From: Bacillota bacterium
GTDB taxonomy: Bacteria > Bacillota > Clostridia > Lachnospirales > Lachnospiraceae
Assembly: GCA_023436225.1 (NCBI GenBank)
Contig: JAEZKA010000016.1
Coordinates: 1 to 16,319, forward strand
Reading direction: 5' to 3'
Length of the DNA stretch: 16,319 nt
The notes under the pieces are model-generated. The model ran no database searches, was not told the DNA's origin, and saw nothing but the letters and a program-made list of their open reading frames with translations. Every line of letters starts with the position of its first letter. The stretch's first letter is position 1. Below, piece after piece: positions 7,407 to 15,878 of the stretch. A program made the position numbers and the translations under genes.

Positions 7407-8771
7407 ATGATAAACATTAATGAAGTCATTGAAACCAATAAAATGATTGAACGGGAGAATCTGGATGTCCGTACGATCACCTTGGGTATCAGTCTCCTTG
7501 ACTGCGCAGACCCTGATTTAGAAGAGTTAAATCGTAAGATTTATGAGAAGATAACTACAACCGCGAAGGAGCTTGTGGCTACAGGCAATAAGATACAGAA
7601 GGAATATGGCATTCCGATTGTAAATAAACGAATTTCAGTTACACCGATTTCCTTGGTGGGAGCAGCAGCCTGTAAGACCTCAGAGGATTTTGTTACAATA
7701 GCAAAGACCTTGGACCGTGCAGCAACAAGTGTCGGAGTTAATTTTATCGGCGGTTATTCTGCACTGGTATCAAAAGCAATGACTACCAGCGATGAGCTGC
7801 TGATTAAATCAATCCCAATGGCGCTCAGCCAGACGGAGAGGGTATGCAGCTCAGTAAATGTAGGTTCAACGAAGACCGGTATTGATATGAATGCGGTAAA
7901 GCTTCTGGGTGAAATCATCTTAAAGACCGCAGAGGGTACCAAGGAAAAGGACTCCATTGGCTGTGCTAAATTAGTTATTTTCTGTAATGCACCGGATGAT
8001 AATCCATTCATGGCAGGTGCCTTCCACGGAGTTACAGAGGGAGATGCGGTCATTAATGTTGGCGTCAGCGGACCTGGGGTTGTGAAGAAGGCTATGGAGA
8101 ACGTAAGGGGCAAGGATTTTGAACAGCTTTGCGAGTCAATTAAGAAAACAGCCTTTAAGATTACTCGTGTGGGTCAGCTGGTTGCACAGGAGGCTTCCAG
8201 ATTACTGGGAATTCCCTTTGGTATCATTGACCTATCCCTGGCTCCGACTCCGGCAGTTGGTGACAGTATCGCGGAGATACTAGAGGAAATGGGACTAGAA
8301 CGTGTGGGTGCACCCGGTACCACGGCCGCATTAGCTTTATTGAATGATCAAGTAAAAAAGGGTGGCGTTATGGCATCCTCCTATGTAGGCGGTTTAAGTG
8401 GTGCATTTATTCCGGTCAGTGAGGATCAGGGGATGATTAATGCAGTGGAAGCAGGTGCATTGACTCTGGAGAAGCTGGAAGCGATGACCTGCGTATGTTC
8501 AGTAGGACTTGATATGATTGCGATTCCCGGTGATACGAAAGCAACCACGATCTCGGGTATCATTGCGGATGAGATGGCAATCGGAATGATTAATCAAAAG
8601 ACGACAGCGGTCCGCATCATACCGGTTATCGGTAAGGGGGTTGGGGAGCGTGTAGAATTTGGCGGTCTGCTCGGTTATGCACCGGTTATGACTGTGAATC
8701 CCTTTGGTTGTGAAGATTTTATCAACCGAGGAGGAAGAATTCCGGCTCCGATTCATAGCTTCAAGAATTAA
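7407..8771 (+). CDS. UPF0210 (DUF711) protein, PFL-like fold
   Basis: A 454-residue protein of the UPF0210/DUF711 family, whose members have a pyruvate formate-lyase-like fold but no proven reaction. The family N-terminus INEVIETNKMIE...LDVRTITLGISLLDC is clear. A glycine-rich segment at about 202-228 (MAGAFHG then VGVSGPGVV) and the C-terminal LGYAPVMTVN region are also typical. The frame is open to 7329, but ATG 7407 has TTGGAG (7395-7400) at six bases and matches the family start; the extra 26 upstream codons run through the third hairpin and look non-coding. With the ACT gene upstream it forms a widely conserved pair in Firmicutes. I make no claim of glycyl-radical chemistry. Confidence 0.92.
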   Translation: MININEVIETNKMIERENLDVRTITLGISLLDCADPDLEELNRKIYEKITTTAKELVATGNKIQKEYGIPIVNKRISVTPISLVGAAACKTSEDFVTIAKTLDRAATSVGVNFIGGYSALVSKAMTTSDELLIKSIPMALSQTERVCSSVNVGSTKTGIDMNAVKLLGEIILKTAEGTKEKDSIGCAKLVIFCNAPDDNPFMAGAFHGVTEGDAVINVGVSGPGVVKKAMENVRGKDFEQLCESIKKTAFKITRVGQLVAQEASRLLGIPFGIIDLSLAPTPAVGDSIAEILEEMGLERVGAPGTTAALALLNDQVKKGGVMASSYVGGLSGAFIPVSEDQGMINAVEAGALTLEKLEAMTCVCSVGLDMIAIPGDTKATTISGIIADEMAIGMINQKTTAVRIIPVIGKGVGERVEFGGLLGYAPVMTVNPFGCEDFINRGGRIPAPIHSFKN

Positions 8772-8852
8772 GAGAATCATTTTTATAACCAATACAATAG
8801 ATTACTGCGATAAAGCCGTTACAATAAGATGGTCTGCGAATCAGTCAAAGTA

Positions 8853-8881
8853 TTTACATTAGATATGAAAAATAATATAAT
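8853..8881 (+). promoter_or_regulatory. Promoter of pepD
   Basis: TTTACA (8853-8858), 17 bases, then a perfect TATAAT (8876-8881). An inverted repeat TATTTACA (8851-8858) / TGTAAATA (8890-8897) places one arm over the -35 and the other near the transcription start, which could be an operator. The transcript would start near 8888. Confidence 0.7.
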
Positions 8882-8905
8882 AATAATATTGTAAATAATT
8901 AACTT

Positions 8906-8969
8906 GAACCGAGCCATGATCTCCTTCGTCTAATACTTATCGTGATAGGGAGAGATTGCTTCTCGGTTC
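8906..8969 (+). other. Long hairpin in the pepD leader
   Basis: GAACCGAG (8906-8913) pairs with CTCGGTTC (8962-8969). Inside are ATCTC (8919-8923) with GAGAT (8952-8956) and a small TATC-GT-GATA dyad (8939-8948). TTTC follows, a poor T run. It lies downstream of the pepD promoter and 45 bases before the gene, so it is either an attenuator-like leader element or a weak terminator for the upstream gene. No T-box specifier or antiterminator consensus is seen. Confidence 0.5.
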
Positions 8970-9014
8970 TTTCATCGGTTTACAGAAAAACACAACAGAA
9001 AGGTGATTAATAAG

Positions 9015-10481
9015 ATGGATAGTACTCTAGAGAAGTTAGATTATAAAGGAATATTTCGTTATTTTAGTGAGATTTCAATGATACCGAGAGGATCAGGAAA
9101 TGAGCAAGCAGTCAGCGATTATCTGGTTTCCTTTGCGAAGGAGCATAAATTAGAATATACTCAGGATTCTGCGTATAATGTAATCATGATTAAGGAGGCT
9201 ACCCCTGGATATGAAGATGAGCCTGCCATCATATTACAAGGTCACATGGACATGGTATGTGAGAAGCGTAAGGACCACACCCATGATTTCCTCAAGGATG
9301 GGATTAAGCTTATGGTAGACGGAGATTTTCTTTGTGCGGACGGAACTACCTTAGGTGGCGATAACGGAGTTGCAGTAGCATATATTATGGCTATGTTATC
9401 CGACGAAAGCCTGGAGCATCCACGATTAGAAGCGATTATCACGACGGATGAGGAAATGGGTCTGAACGGTGCCAAAGCACTGGATCTTTCACAGCTTAAG
9501 GGGAAATATTTAATTAATCTTGACTCAGAAGAGGAAGATTGTGTGTTAACCAGCTGTGCAGGCGGTATGAGATGTAATTGCATACTCCCCATTCAGAGAG
9601 TAGAGGCGAAGGGTGTGAGAATGAAGCTAAGTCTGGGCGGAATGCAAGGCGGTCATTCCGGTACTGACATAATCAAGAATAGAGCCAACGCACCCAAACT
9701 CCTTGGAAGATTGCTGTTTGAGCTTCATGAGATGAATGATTTCGCGTTGATTCGTATGCAGGGTGGTTTTAAGGATAATGTTATTCCCAGAGAAGCAGAA
9801 GCTGAGCTGCTGATTCAAGCTAATGCTGAGGGTGAAATTCTTAAGATTAAGGATAATATCTCCAAGCTGATGAAGGGGTATCAACAGGAATTATCCGCAA
9901 GCGAACCGGATTTATGTTATGAGCTTGAGGAACTTGGAGAAGACACCTTCCAGGTATTACATCCCGTATCCTTTGAAAAAATGTTGTTCATGCTAGTTAA
10001 TATGCCAAATGGTGTTCAGGTGATGAGCTCCCATATACCAGGCTTGGTGGAAAGCTCCTTAAACTTAGGAATCTTTAATACCGAGGAAGACCATGTGCTG
10101 TTTACGGATGCCATCCGTAGCTCACTATATAATTATAAGCATTATATGAGCAATCAGTTGAATTATATGATCAGCTTTCTGGGAGGAGAGTTCAATGAAT
10201 ATGCAGAGTATCCGGGTTGGGAATATAAACCAGATTCACTGCTTCGAGAGCACTATAAGAGATTATATGCACAGAGCACAGGTAAGGAAATGAGAGTAGA
10301 AGCAATTCATGCAGGTCTGGAATGCGGTATTATTAGCGAGAAGCTTCCAGGGATTGATGCGATCTCCATCGGACCGGATATGTTTCATGTTCATACGATT
10401 GAGGAGAAGTTAAATATTCCGTCTGCAATACGTGTATATAAGCTACTTGAAAAAGCGGTCAGTGAAAAAATAAGAGCATAA
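9015..10481 (+). CDS. pepD: Aminoacyl-histidine dipeptidase (M20 family)
   Basis: A 488-residue cytosolic dinuclear-metal dipeptidase of the PepD (carnosinase-like) type, which cleaves dipeptides such as X-His for amino acid supply. The metal and catalytic residues are present: QGHMDMV with H77 and D79, GGDNG with bridging D116, TTDEEMG with E146/E147, NLDSE with D170, and HVH near the C-terminus (H458, H460). The lid domain insertion between about 190 and 380 gives the normal length for the family. The frame is open to GTG 9003, but AAAGGTGAT (8999-9007) is a good ribosome binding site seven bases before ATG 9015, so I chose that. It has its own promoter and a structured leader. The LCP gene follows after 88 bases with no clear terminator. 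Confidence 0.93.
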   Translation: MDSTLEKLDYKGIFRYFSEISMIPRGSGNEQAVSDYLVSFAKEHKLEYTQDSAYNVIMIKEATPGYEDEPAIILQGHMDMVCEKRKDHTHDFLKDGIKLMVDGDFLCADGTTLGGDNGVAVAYIMAMLSDESLEHPRLEAIITTDEEMGLNGAKALDLSQLKGKYLINLDSEEEDCVLTSCAGGMRCNCILPIQRVEAKGVRMKLSLGGMQGGHSGTDIIKNRANAPKLLGRLLFELHEMNDFALIRMQGGFKDNVIPREAEAELLIQANAEGEILKIKDNISKLMKGYQQELSASEPDLCYELEELGEDTFQVLHPVSFEKMLFMLVNMPNGVQVMSSHIPGLVESSLNLGIFNTEEDHVLFTDAIRSSLYNYKHYMSNQLNYMISFLGGEFNEYAEYPGWEYKPDSLLREHYKRLYAQSTGKEMRVEAIHAGLECGIISEKLPGIDAISIGPDMFHVHTIEEKLNIPSAIRVYKLLEKAVSEKIRA

Positions 10482-10569
10482 CAACGCTTTACATCATATT
10501 TTGTATATTTCATGAAACAGGGGAACAAGATTGCGGTTAATTCCTTTATATTTATTAGGAGATGAAAAG

Positions 10570-12156
10570 ATGGATAAGGATGATGTGAATTCAACATTCG
10601 ATATTGACAATGATGAAGAATTTAATGAGAATTTTTATAAGAATATTGAGATGGCCTTCGGTGAAGTGAATGTTGAGACGTCAAGCACTACGGAGGGAAT
10701 AGCTTCTAATTCTGAGGGGGAACAGGCAGTTACCAAGGAAGAATCAGAGAATACTGCTTCTTTTGTAGATAGTACCAAAGAGCCTTCTGTCGGTGGAGAG
10801 GGTCCAAGGGTGGAAGATAAACCCGTTGATATGGCTGATTTTTCCGACAAAGTGGTTTCTTATCAAGAAATCTCAGAGTATGATATCGAGGAGGAATTAA
10901 ACGGAATTAATGAAGCCCTGGCACGCCAAATCTGTGATGAATTGAATCAATCTCGTGCGAATGAAAAACTTAAGGAAAAGAAGAAACAGCGTTTTATGAG
11001 AATTCGAAGCGGAATTGCACTGGCTCTGTTATGTCTTGCCGGCTTCACTTTTTTCTTTGGCTTTACAGAACCAGGTAATCAGATATTACTAAAGACCGGC
11101 TTAAATCTGACCGGTTCCATATGGTCTACCTGGACCGGGAATTTTGAAGCGAATGTCGAAGCGGTTGAAGATGTGGACTATTTGGATGCAGATGATCTTG
11201 CTTCGGATGCAGAGGAGATTGACCCCAATACAATCATTTGGGCAGATCATCCAGGAGATGGGAAGCGTGTAGAGGGAGTATATAACATACTCTTACTCGG
11301 TGAAGAAGCAATCGGTTCTGGTGGCGGAAGAGGAAGAACCGATGTGATTGTGATCGCCACGATGAATACGAACACTAAGAAACTAATGTTAACATCACTT
11401 ATGAGAGATACTTTGGTACAAATTCCGGGCTTCAAGGATAATAAATTAAATACTGCCTATGAAAGAGGCGGTCTTGATTTGATGTATGAGACCATCGCAT
11501 TGAATTTTGATATCAGACTAGATGGCTGTGTTATGGTTAACTTTGAGAATTTCGAGAAAATCATTGATAAGCTCGGAGGCTTGGAACTGACCTTAACCGC
11601 AGGGGAAGCAAAATATCTGAATTCAACTAATTATATATCAAAGCCGCAGTACCGTAACGTTGTCGAAGGTAAGCAGCTTATGAACGGTAATCAGGTACTT
11701 GGCTATTCCCGTGTACGCAAGAGATCAACCATTACCGGAAATAATAATGATTATGGCCGTACCGACAGACATCGTATTGTACTCAATGCCATTTTTGATA
11801 AATATAAGACAAAAAGTAAGGTTGAGCTGGCGAGCATGATGTTGAATATTCTACCAATGATTACAACAGATATTAGCAGCAATAACTTTGAAATGTTACT
11901 GAATTCCTTTATCGAGATGGGAACAATGGAGATGTCCCAGTTAAGAATTCCGGCAGACGGTACCTTTACTGATAATGTTAAGGTTCGCGGTATGGATGTT
12001 TTAATCCCTGATTTACAGGAAAATGCAAGAATATTGCATGATTTCGTATTTGGTGAAGAGATAAAGAGCTTAACTACGGAGGAAGGTGTAGCTGGTGCGG
12101 GTGTGACAACAGAAGAAACAAAGACGAGTACTGCAGCTACGACCTCAGGTAATTAA
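10570..12156 (+). CDS. LytR-CpsA-Psr (LCP) family cell-wall ligase
   Basis: A 528-residue membrane-anchored protein. LCP enzymes move lipid-linked glycopolymers such as teichoic acids or capsule onto peptidoglycan. The first 140 residues are a very acidic, low-complexity cytoplasmic region ending in a basic patch (KLKEKKKQRF). One transmembrane segment follows at about 148-166, then an extracellular linker and the LCP domain from about 236. Phosphate-binding and catalytic positions are visible: GRTD with R256 and D258, MRD with R279 and D280, and GRTDRHR with R397, D399 and R400. The tail after about 505 is rich in Thr and Ala. The long acidic cytoplasmic part is unusual against short-tailed LCP proteins. 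The frame opens at a TTG (10531), but ATG 10570 has AGGAG at eight bases. It is followed by a cell-wall peptidase gene. Confidence 0.92.
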   Translation: MDKDDVNSTFDIDNDEEFNENFYKNIEMAFGEVNVETSSTTEGIASNSEGEQAVTKEESENTASFVDSTKEPSVGGEGPRVEDKPVDMADFSDKVVSYQEISEYDIEEELNGINEALARQICDELNQSRANEKLKEKKKQRFMRIRSGIALALLCLAGFTFFFGFTEPGNQILLKTGLNLTGSIWSTWTGNFEANVEAVEDVDYLDADDLASDAEEIDPNTIIWADHPGDGKRVEGVYNILLLGEEAIGSGGGRGRTDVIVIATMNTNTKKLMLTSLMRDTLVQIPGFKDNKLNTAYERGGLDLMYETIALNFDIRLDGCVMVNFENFEKIIDKLGGLELTLTAGEAKYLNSTNYISKPQYRNVVEGKQLMNGNQVLGYSRVRKRSTITGNNNDYGRTDRHRIVLNAIFDKYKTKSKVELASMMLNILPMITTDISSNNFEMLLNSFIEMGTMEMSQLRIPADGTFTDNVKVRGMDVLIPDLQENARILHDFVFGEEIKSLTTEEGVAGAGVTTEETKTSTAATTSGN

Positions 12157-12178
12157 CACAACGAGTAAATGCTTCAAT

Positions 12179-12228
12179 AGTCAAGTGCATCAGTCATCCA
12201 TTCAATTGGTGTCTGTATGCACTTGACT
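12179..12228 (+). other. Strong inverted repeat after the LCP gene
   Basis: A perfect 12-base inverted repeat, AGTCAAGTGCAT (12179-12190) and ATGCACTTGACT (12217-12228), with a 26-base loop, 22 bases after the stop codon. No T run follows on the plus strand, so it may be an RNA-stabilising or factor-dependent end rather than an intrinsic terminator. Confidence 0.6.
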
Positions 12229-12265
12229 CATGCATAGAATAAGCTTGTCAGCCATAAGTTATAAT

Positions 12266-12314
12266 CACTCCGTTATGGACATATAATTATTTGTCCTGCA
12301 TAATGATTGGAGTG
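12266..12314 (+). promoter_or_regulatory. Possible leader hairpin masking the M23 gene ribosome binding site
   Basis: CACTCC (12266-12271) pairs with GGAGTG (12309-12314), which contains the ribosome binding site of the gene starting at 12324. Nested inside are TTAT (12273-12276) with ATAA (12300-12303) and GGACA (12277-12281) with TGTCC (12292-12296). The three stems are co-linear and make one long interrupted hairpin. A function as a translational switch is inferred; no promoter with a good -35 was found upstream. Confidence 0.45.
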
Positions 12315-12323
12315 TGAGTAAAA

Positions 12324-13265
12324 ATGAGGCAAGTGTGGAAAGTGATGAAACATGGGATAAGACGAGGTAACCGTAATCCCACGGATAATAAGATGTTTCT
12401 TCTGCTTTTATTACTTTTGGTGTTGTTTATTACTGGCTTGGAATTGAACCGATTGTCTATACAGCTGCTAGTAAAAAATATTGAGAGCAGAGGGATTAAT
12501 TATGATACCTTTCGAGAGATGAGGCTTTCTGGCGAGAATCTCGGAAATGCCCAAAAAAAGATCGACAATCTGCTTATCAAATATCCTGTTCTTAATAAAG
12601 TAAAGGGTGTAGATTCCATTGCGTATCTGACCTTTAGTATGCTTGCTAAGGATTTTGACCTAAAGGATAAAAGGCTGATTGACGAAATGGTTTTTATTAA
12701 GGCGCTTCCGATAATCTCGCATTCTTCGGGGTATGGTCGGCTTTATCGTTATTATAAAGCAGTTCTTAAGGATATAAGGTATTTTCCGGTTCCAAGGATT
12801 GAAGAAGATGCTGATGATATCTCTTACATAGATACCTGGAGTGATCTACGCAGCTATGGAGGTAAGCGAAGACATGAGGGCACGGATATCATGGCTAAGA
12901 ATAATACGCGAGGATATTATCCGATTCTCAGTATTACGGATGGTGTAATTGAGAAGATGGGATGGCTTGAGCAGGGAGGATATCGGGTTGGAGTACGTTC
13001 TGAATCTGGTGGCTACTTTTATTATGCTCACCTTTCTAATTATGCTGATGGAATCAAAGAAGGGGATGCGGTCATTGCCGGTCAGCTCTTGGGTTTTATG
13101 GGCGACAGCGGTTATGGTAAGGAAGGAACCATCGGTCAATTTGATGTACATCTTCATCTCGGGATATATGTTGAGACTGACGCCGGGGAGCTAAGTGTAA
13201 ATCCTTTTTACATATTGAAGCTACTGGAGTCTAGCAGGCTCTCTTATCAGAGTTTATATGATTAA
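12324..13265 (+). CDS. Membrane-anchored M23 family metallopeptidase
   Basis: A 313-residue protein with a basic N-terminus, one transmembrane segment (about 25-42, rich in Leu) and an extracellular C-terminal LytM/M23 domain from about 165. The full active-site set is present: H184 and D188 in RHEGTD, H236 in YYAHLS, and H276 and H278 in HLHLG. These bind one zinc and cut peptide bridges in peptidoglycan, so an active endopeptidase is likely rather than an inactive EnvC-like activator. The middle part (about 50-160) is a family-specific linker I do not recognise. Spacing from GGAGTG to the ATG is nine bases. The neighbouring LCP gene also acts on the cell envelope. Confidence 0.9.
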   Translation: MRQVWKVMKHGIRRGNRNPTDNKMFLLLLLLLVLFITGLELNRLSIQLLVKNIESRGINYDTFREMRLSGENLGNAQKKIDNLLIKYPVLNKVKGVDSIAYLTFSMLAKDFDLKDKRLIDEMVFIKALPIISHSSGYGRLYRYYKAVLKDIRYFPVPRIEEDADDISYIDTWSDLRSYGGKRRHEGTDIMAKNNTRGYYPILSITDGVIEKMGWLEQGGYRVGVRSESGGYFYYAHLSNYADGIKEGDAVIAGQLLGFMGDSGYGKEGTIGQFDVHLHLGIYVETDAGELSVNPFYILKLLESSRLSYQSLYD

Positions 13266-13268
13266 AAA

Positions 13269-13292
13269 TTACCTTTCAGGTCTGAACGGTAA
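13269..13292. repeat. Dyad TTACC-TTCAG / CTGAA-GGTAA after the M23 gene
   Basis: Two near-perfect half sites (13269-13279 and 13282-13292) with one T-C mismatch and a two-base centre, four bases after the stop codon. The right half TCTGAACGGTAAC (13281-13293) matches the complement of the left end of the element at 6011 in 11 of 13 bases, so it may be a relic of that repeat family. It may equally be an operator or chance. Confidence 0.35.
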
Positions 13293-13330
13293 CCATTAGT
13301 CTGTTTTAGAACAATAAGTAATAAATCTCT

Positions 13331-13359
13331 TTCATAATTATGGATGGTTGTGGTATACT
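13331..13359 (+). promoter_or_regulatory. Promoter of the cysteine desulfurase-thiI operon
   Basis: TTCATA (13331-13336), 17 bases, then TATACT (13354-13359) with an extended TG at 13351-13352. Transcription would start near 13366, about 47 bases before the desulfurase gene. Confidence 0.65.
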
Positions 13360-13412
13360 AGTTACCATAGGTGCGTCCAGCATCGAAGATTGTTTAAGGA
13401 TGGAATACGTGG

Positions 13413-14603
13413 ATGGAAATATATTTAGATAATTCAGCGACTACTAAAGTAACCGACGGTGTTCGGGATAAGTTGGTGCAGGTATTAAATGAGGATTATG
13501 GCAATCCTTCTTCGTTGCATCGTCTCGGCGTAAAAGCAGAGCAGCGTATGAAAGAGGCGGCCTCGGTTATTGCAGCCAGCCTTAAGGTAGAACCTAAGGA
13601 GATATTGTTTACTTCTGGAGGTACAGAAGCAAATAATCTAGCTCTTATCGGGACAGCCTTAGCCAACAAACGCCGTGGAAATCATATTATTACTACGAGA
13701 ATAGAGCATCCATCCGTACATCAACCATTAGTGCATCTGGAGGAATTGGGGTTTGAGATAAGCTTTGCTCCGGTAGACGGAGCGGGTAAGCTGATTAAAG
13801 AACAATTATTCGAGCTGATCAGAGCGAATACCCTAATGGTATCCTTGATGTATGTGAATAATGAAATTGGAGCAGTCCAAGAGATAACAGAGCTTATAAA
13901 GGAGCTTAAAAATAGAAAAAAAGATCTGATTGTACATGTGGATGCCGTTCAAGCCTTCGGTAAATACCGTATTTATCCGAAAAGGGAAGGAATTGATCTC
14001 TTATCCTTTAGTGGACATAAAATTCATGGTCCCAAAGGAATCGGTGCTTTATATGTAAGTGATAAGGTCAAGATTAATCCAGTTGTATACGGTGGCGGAC
14101 ATCAAAGAGGACTTCGTTCGGGAACAGAGAATGTACCTGGTATCGCTGGTTTGGGACAGGCTGTTGTTGAAATTTATGAGGATTTTGATGAGAAGATAGA
14201 ACGAATGTATTATCTGAAACAGAAGTTCTTAAGGGAAATATATAAGCTCGACGATGTTACCATCAACGGGTTAACGATGGGATGTGCTCCGGATTTTAAT
14301 ATGGAACAGCTTAAGGCAACCGCTCCGCATATCATGAGCGTATCATTTCGTGGAGTCCGCAGCGAAGTATTGCTTCATGCTTTGGAAGATAGAGGTATTT
14401 ACGTATCCTCAGGATCCGCCTGCAGCTCCCATCATCCGACTCCCAGTGTTACCTTGACGGCCATAGGGATGCCTAAGGAGTTGATGGATTCTACTCTTCG
14501 TTTCTCTATGTCGAGCATGACCACCGAGGAGGAGATAGATTATACTCTAGAGCAGATCAAGGAATTAGTACCCAACTTAAGAAGATATACCCGTAAGAGA
14601 TAG
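13413..14603 (+). CDS. Cysteine desulfurase, NifS/IscS-like
   Basis: A 396-residue PLP enzyme that takes sulfur from cysteine as a protein persulfide and leaves alanine. The PLP lysine is K203 in SGHKIHGPKG, with H99 (stacking on the cofactor) and D177 in the VDAVQ motif. The catalytic cysteine is C337 in SGSACSSHH. GGGHQRGLRSGTEN (227-240) is the usual substrate and phosphate site. The long loop around C337 places it in the NifS/IscS group I rather than the SufS group. No IscU or other Fe-S scaffold gene is adjacent; thiI follows 68 bases later, so it is best seen as the dedicated sulfur donor for ThiI, like B. subtilis NifZ. The ribosome binding site AAGGA (13396-13400) is 12 bases from the ATG, rather far. 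Confidence 0.93.
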   Translation: MEIYLDNSATTKVTDGVRDKLVQVLNEDYGNPSSLHRLGVKAEQRMKEAASVIAASLKVEPKEILFTSGGTEANNLALIGTALANKRRGNHIITTRIEHPSVHQPLVHLEELGFEISFAPVDGAGKLIKEQLFELIRANTLMVSLMYVNNEIGAVQEITELIKELKNRKKDLIVHVDAVQAFGKYRIYPKREGIDLLSFSGHKIHGPKGIGALYVSDKVKINPVVYGGGHQRGLRSGTENVPGIAGLGQAVVEIYEDFDEKIERMYYLKQKFLREIYKLDDVTINGLTMGCAPDFNMEQLKATAPHIMSVSFRGVRSEVLLHALEDRGIYVSSGSACSSHHPTPSVTLTAIGMPKELMDSTLRFSMSSMTTEEEIDYTLEQIKELVPNLRRYTRKR

Positions 14604-14671
14604 ACGGACTTGAGAAAACCGATCGAAGGATCGATAATGTTACAGCGTGTCAGCACGTAGATGGAGGAAAG

Positions 14672-15847
14672 ATGTTTAAAGCATTTTTGATAAAATACGC
14701 AGAAATAGGATTGAAGGGTAATAACCGCTATATTTTTGAAAATGCCCTGCGAGACCGAATTAAAGATTCACTCAGTGCTCTGGGAGAATTTGAGGTAACC
14801 AAGGAACAGGGAAGAATATTTGTAGAATGCCCGGAAGGTTATGATTATGATGAGACCATATCAGCGCTCAGGAAGGTGTTTGGTATTGCTTCTATTTGTC
14901 CAGTGGCAGTGATTGAAAGCTCCGAGTGGGAGATACTAACCAAGGGCGTCGGTGATTATGTGGAAATGATGTATCCCGATCGAAATTTTACTTTTAAGGT
15001 TGAAGCGAAGCGGGCAGACAAAAACTATTTTTATACCTCTCCTGAAATCTGCATTGAGATGGGAGCCTATCTGTTAAGGCGTTTCCCTGAACTGAAGGTG
15101 GATGTACATGAGCCCTCCGTTCGTGTAACCGTAGAGGTTAGAACAAAATGTTATGTATATTCCATCGTAATACCTGGCCTGGGTGGTATGCCTGTCGGAT
15201 CCAACGGAAAGGCTATGCTTTTGTTGTCCGGAGGAATTGATAGTCCTGTAGCTGGTTATATGCTTTCTAAAAGAGGGGTATCGCTGGCTGCTACTTATTT
15301 TCACGCGCCGCCGTATACCAGTGATCGTGCGAAGCAGAAGGTTGTTGATTTAGCTCAGAAGGTGTCAAAGTATACTGGTCCGATCAAGCTCTTTGTTGTG
15401 AACTTTACTGACATTCAGCTGTATATCTACGATCAATGTCCTCATGAGGAGCTGACTATCATCATGAGAAGATATATGATGAAGATTGCAGAACGGATAG
15501 CCGATCAGGAGGGGTGCCTCGGGTTGATCACCGGAGAGAGCCTCGGTCAGGTTGCTAGTCAGACAATGCAAAGCTTGGCTGCTACCAATGAGGTATGTAA
15601 GATGCCTGTCTACCGTCCCTTGATTGCTTTTGATAAGAAGGATATTGTAGAGATTGCTAAGGAAATTGATACTTTTGAGACCTCCATACTACCCTTTGAG
15701 GATTGCTGTACGATATTTGTTGCTAAGCATCCGGTAACGAAGCCTAGTATCAAAGTTATCAAGAAATCAGAAGAGAAACTGGAAGAAAAGATCAATGAAA
15801 TGATAGAGACAGCATTACAATCAGTTGAGATTGTCAATGTGAAATAA
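14672..15847 (+). CDS. thiI: tRNA 4-thiouridine synthase ThiI, no rhodanese domain
   Basis: A 391-residue protein that adenylates U8 of tRNA and replaces the oxygen with sulfur; in some bacteria it also supplies sulfur to the thiamine thiazole. The N-terminal ferredoxin-like domain (1-70) and THUMP domain (about 70-165) bind tRNA. The PP-loop ATP pyrophosphatase domain has SGGIDSP at 186-192. The catalytic cysteine region is EDCCTIF (C345, C346), matching the C344 position in E. coli. The protein ends without the C-terminal rhodanese domain of E. coli ThiI; this is the usual form in Bacilli and Clostridia, where the neighbouring desulfurase passes sulfur directly. GGAGG (14663-14667) precedes ATG 14672. 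Small dyads (CGATC-GAAG-GATCG, CGTG-TCAG-CACG) fill the gap to the desulfurase gene. Confidence 0.95.
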   Translation: MFKAFLIKYAEIGLKGNNRYIFENALRDRIKDSLSALGEFEVTKEQGRIFVECPEGYDYDETISALRKVFGIASICPVAVIESSEWEILTKGVGDYVEMMYPDRNFTFKVEAKRADKNYFYTSPEICIEMGAYLLRRFPELKVDVHEPSVRVTVEVRTKCYVYSIVIPGLGGMPVGSNGKAMLLLSGGIDSPVAGYMLSKRGVSLAATYFHAPPYTSDRAKQKVVDLAQKVSKYTGPIKLFVVNFTDIQLYIYDQCPHEELTIIMRRYMMKIAERIADQEGCLGLITGESLGQVASQTMQSLAATNEVCKMPVYRPLIAFDKKDIVEIAKEIDTFETSILPFEDCCTIFVAKHPVTKPSIKVIKKSEEKLEEKINEMIETALQSVEIVNVK

Positions 15848-15878
15848 AGGCTACATCTCGCTTAGGCAGAGCACCTTA

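Noticed and set aside
7754..8113. 119-codon minus-strand frame inside the UPF0210 gene
   Set aside because: Antisense shadow of a conserved gene with no recognisable domain. The same holds for the 116-codon frame at 9242-9592 inside pepD.
8906..8969. T-box riboswitch upstream of pepD
   Set aside because: I could not find the T-box core consensus, a specifier loop, or a long T run; the structure is too short.
12245..12265. TTGTCA and TATAAT before the M23 gene as a promoter
   Set aside because: The two boxes are only nine bases apart, far below a usable spacing, and no better -35 pairs with this TATAAT.
13400..13432. Ten-codon out-of-frame ATG frame overlapping the desulfurase start
   Set aside because: Its AAGGA is the same one that serves the main gene, and such short overlaps are common by chance; no leader-peptide features such as codon runs are present.
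14672..15847. thiI as a truncated gene because the rhodanese domain is missing
   Set aside because: The rhodanese-free form is the normal type in Bacilli and Clostridia, and the gene ends cleanly after a complete PP-loop domain with a desulfurase gene next to it.
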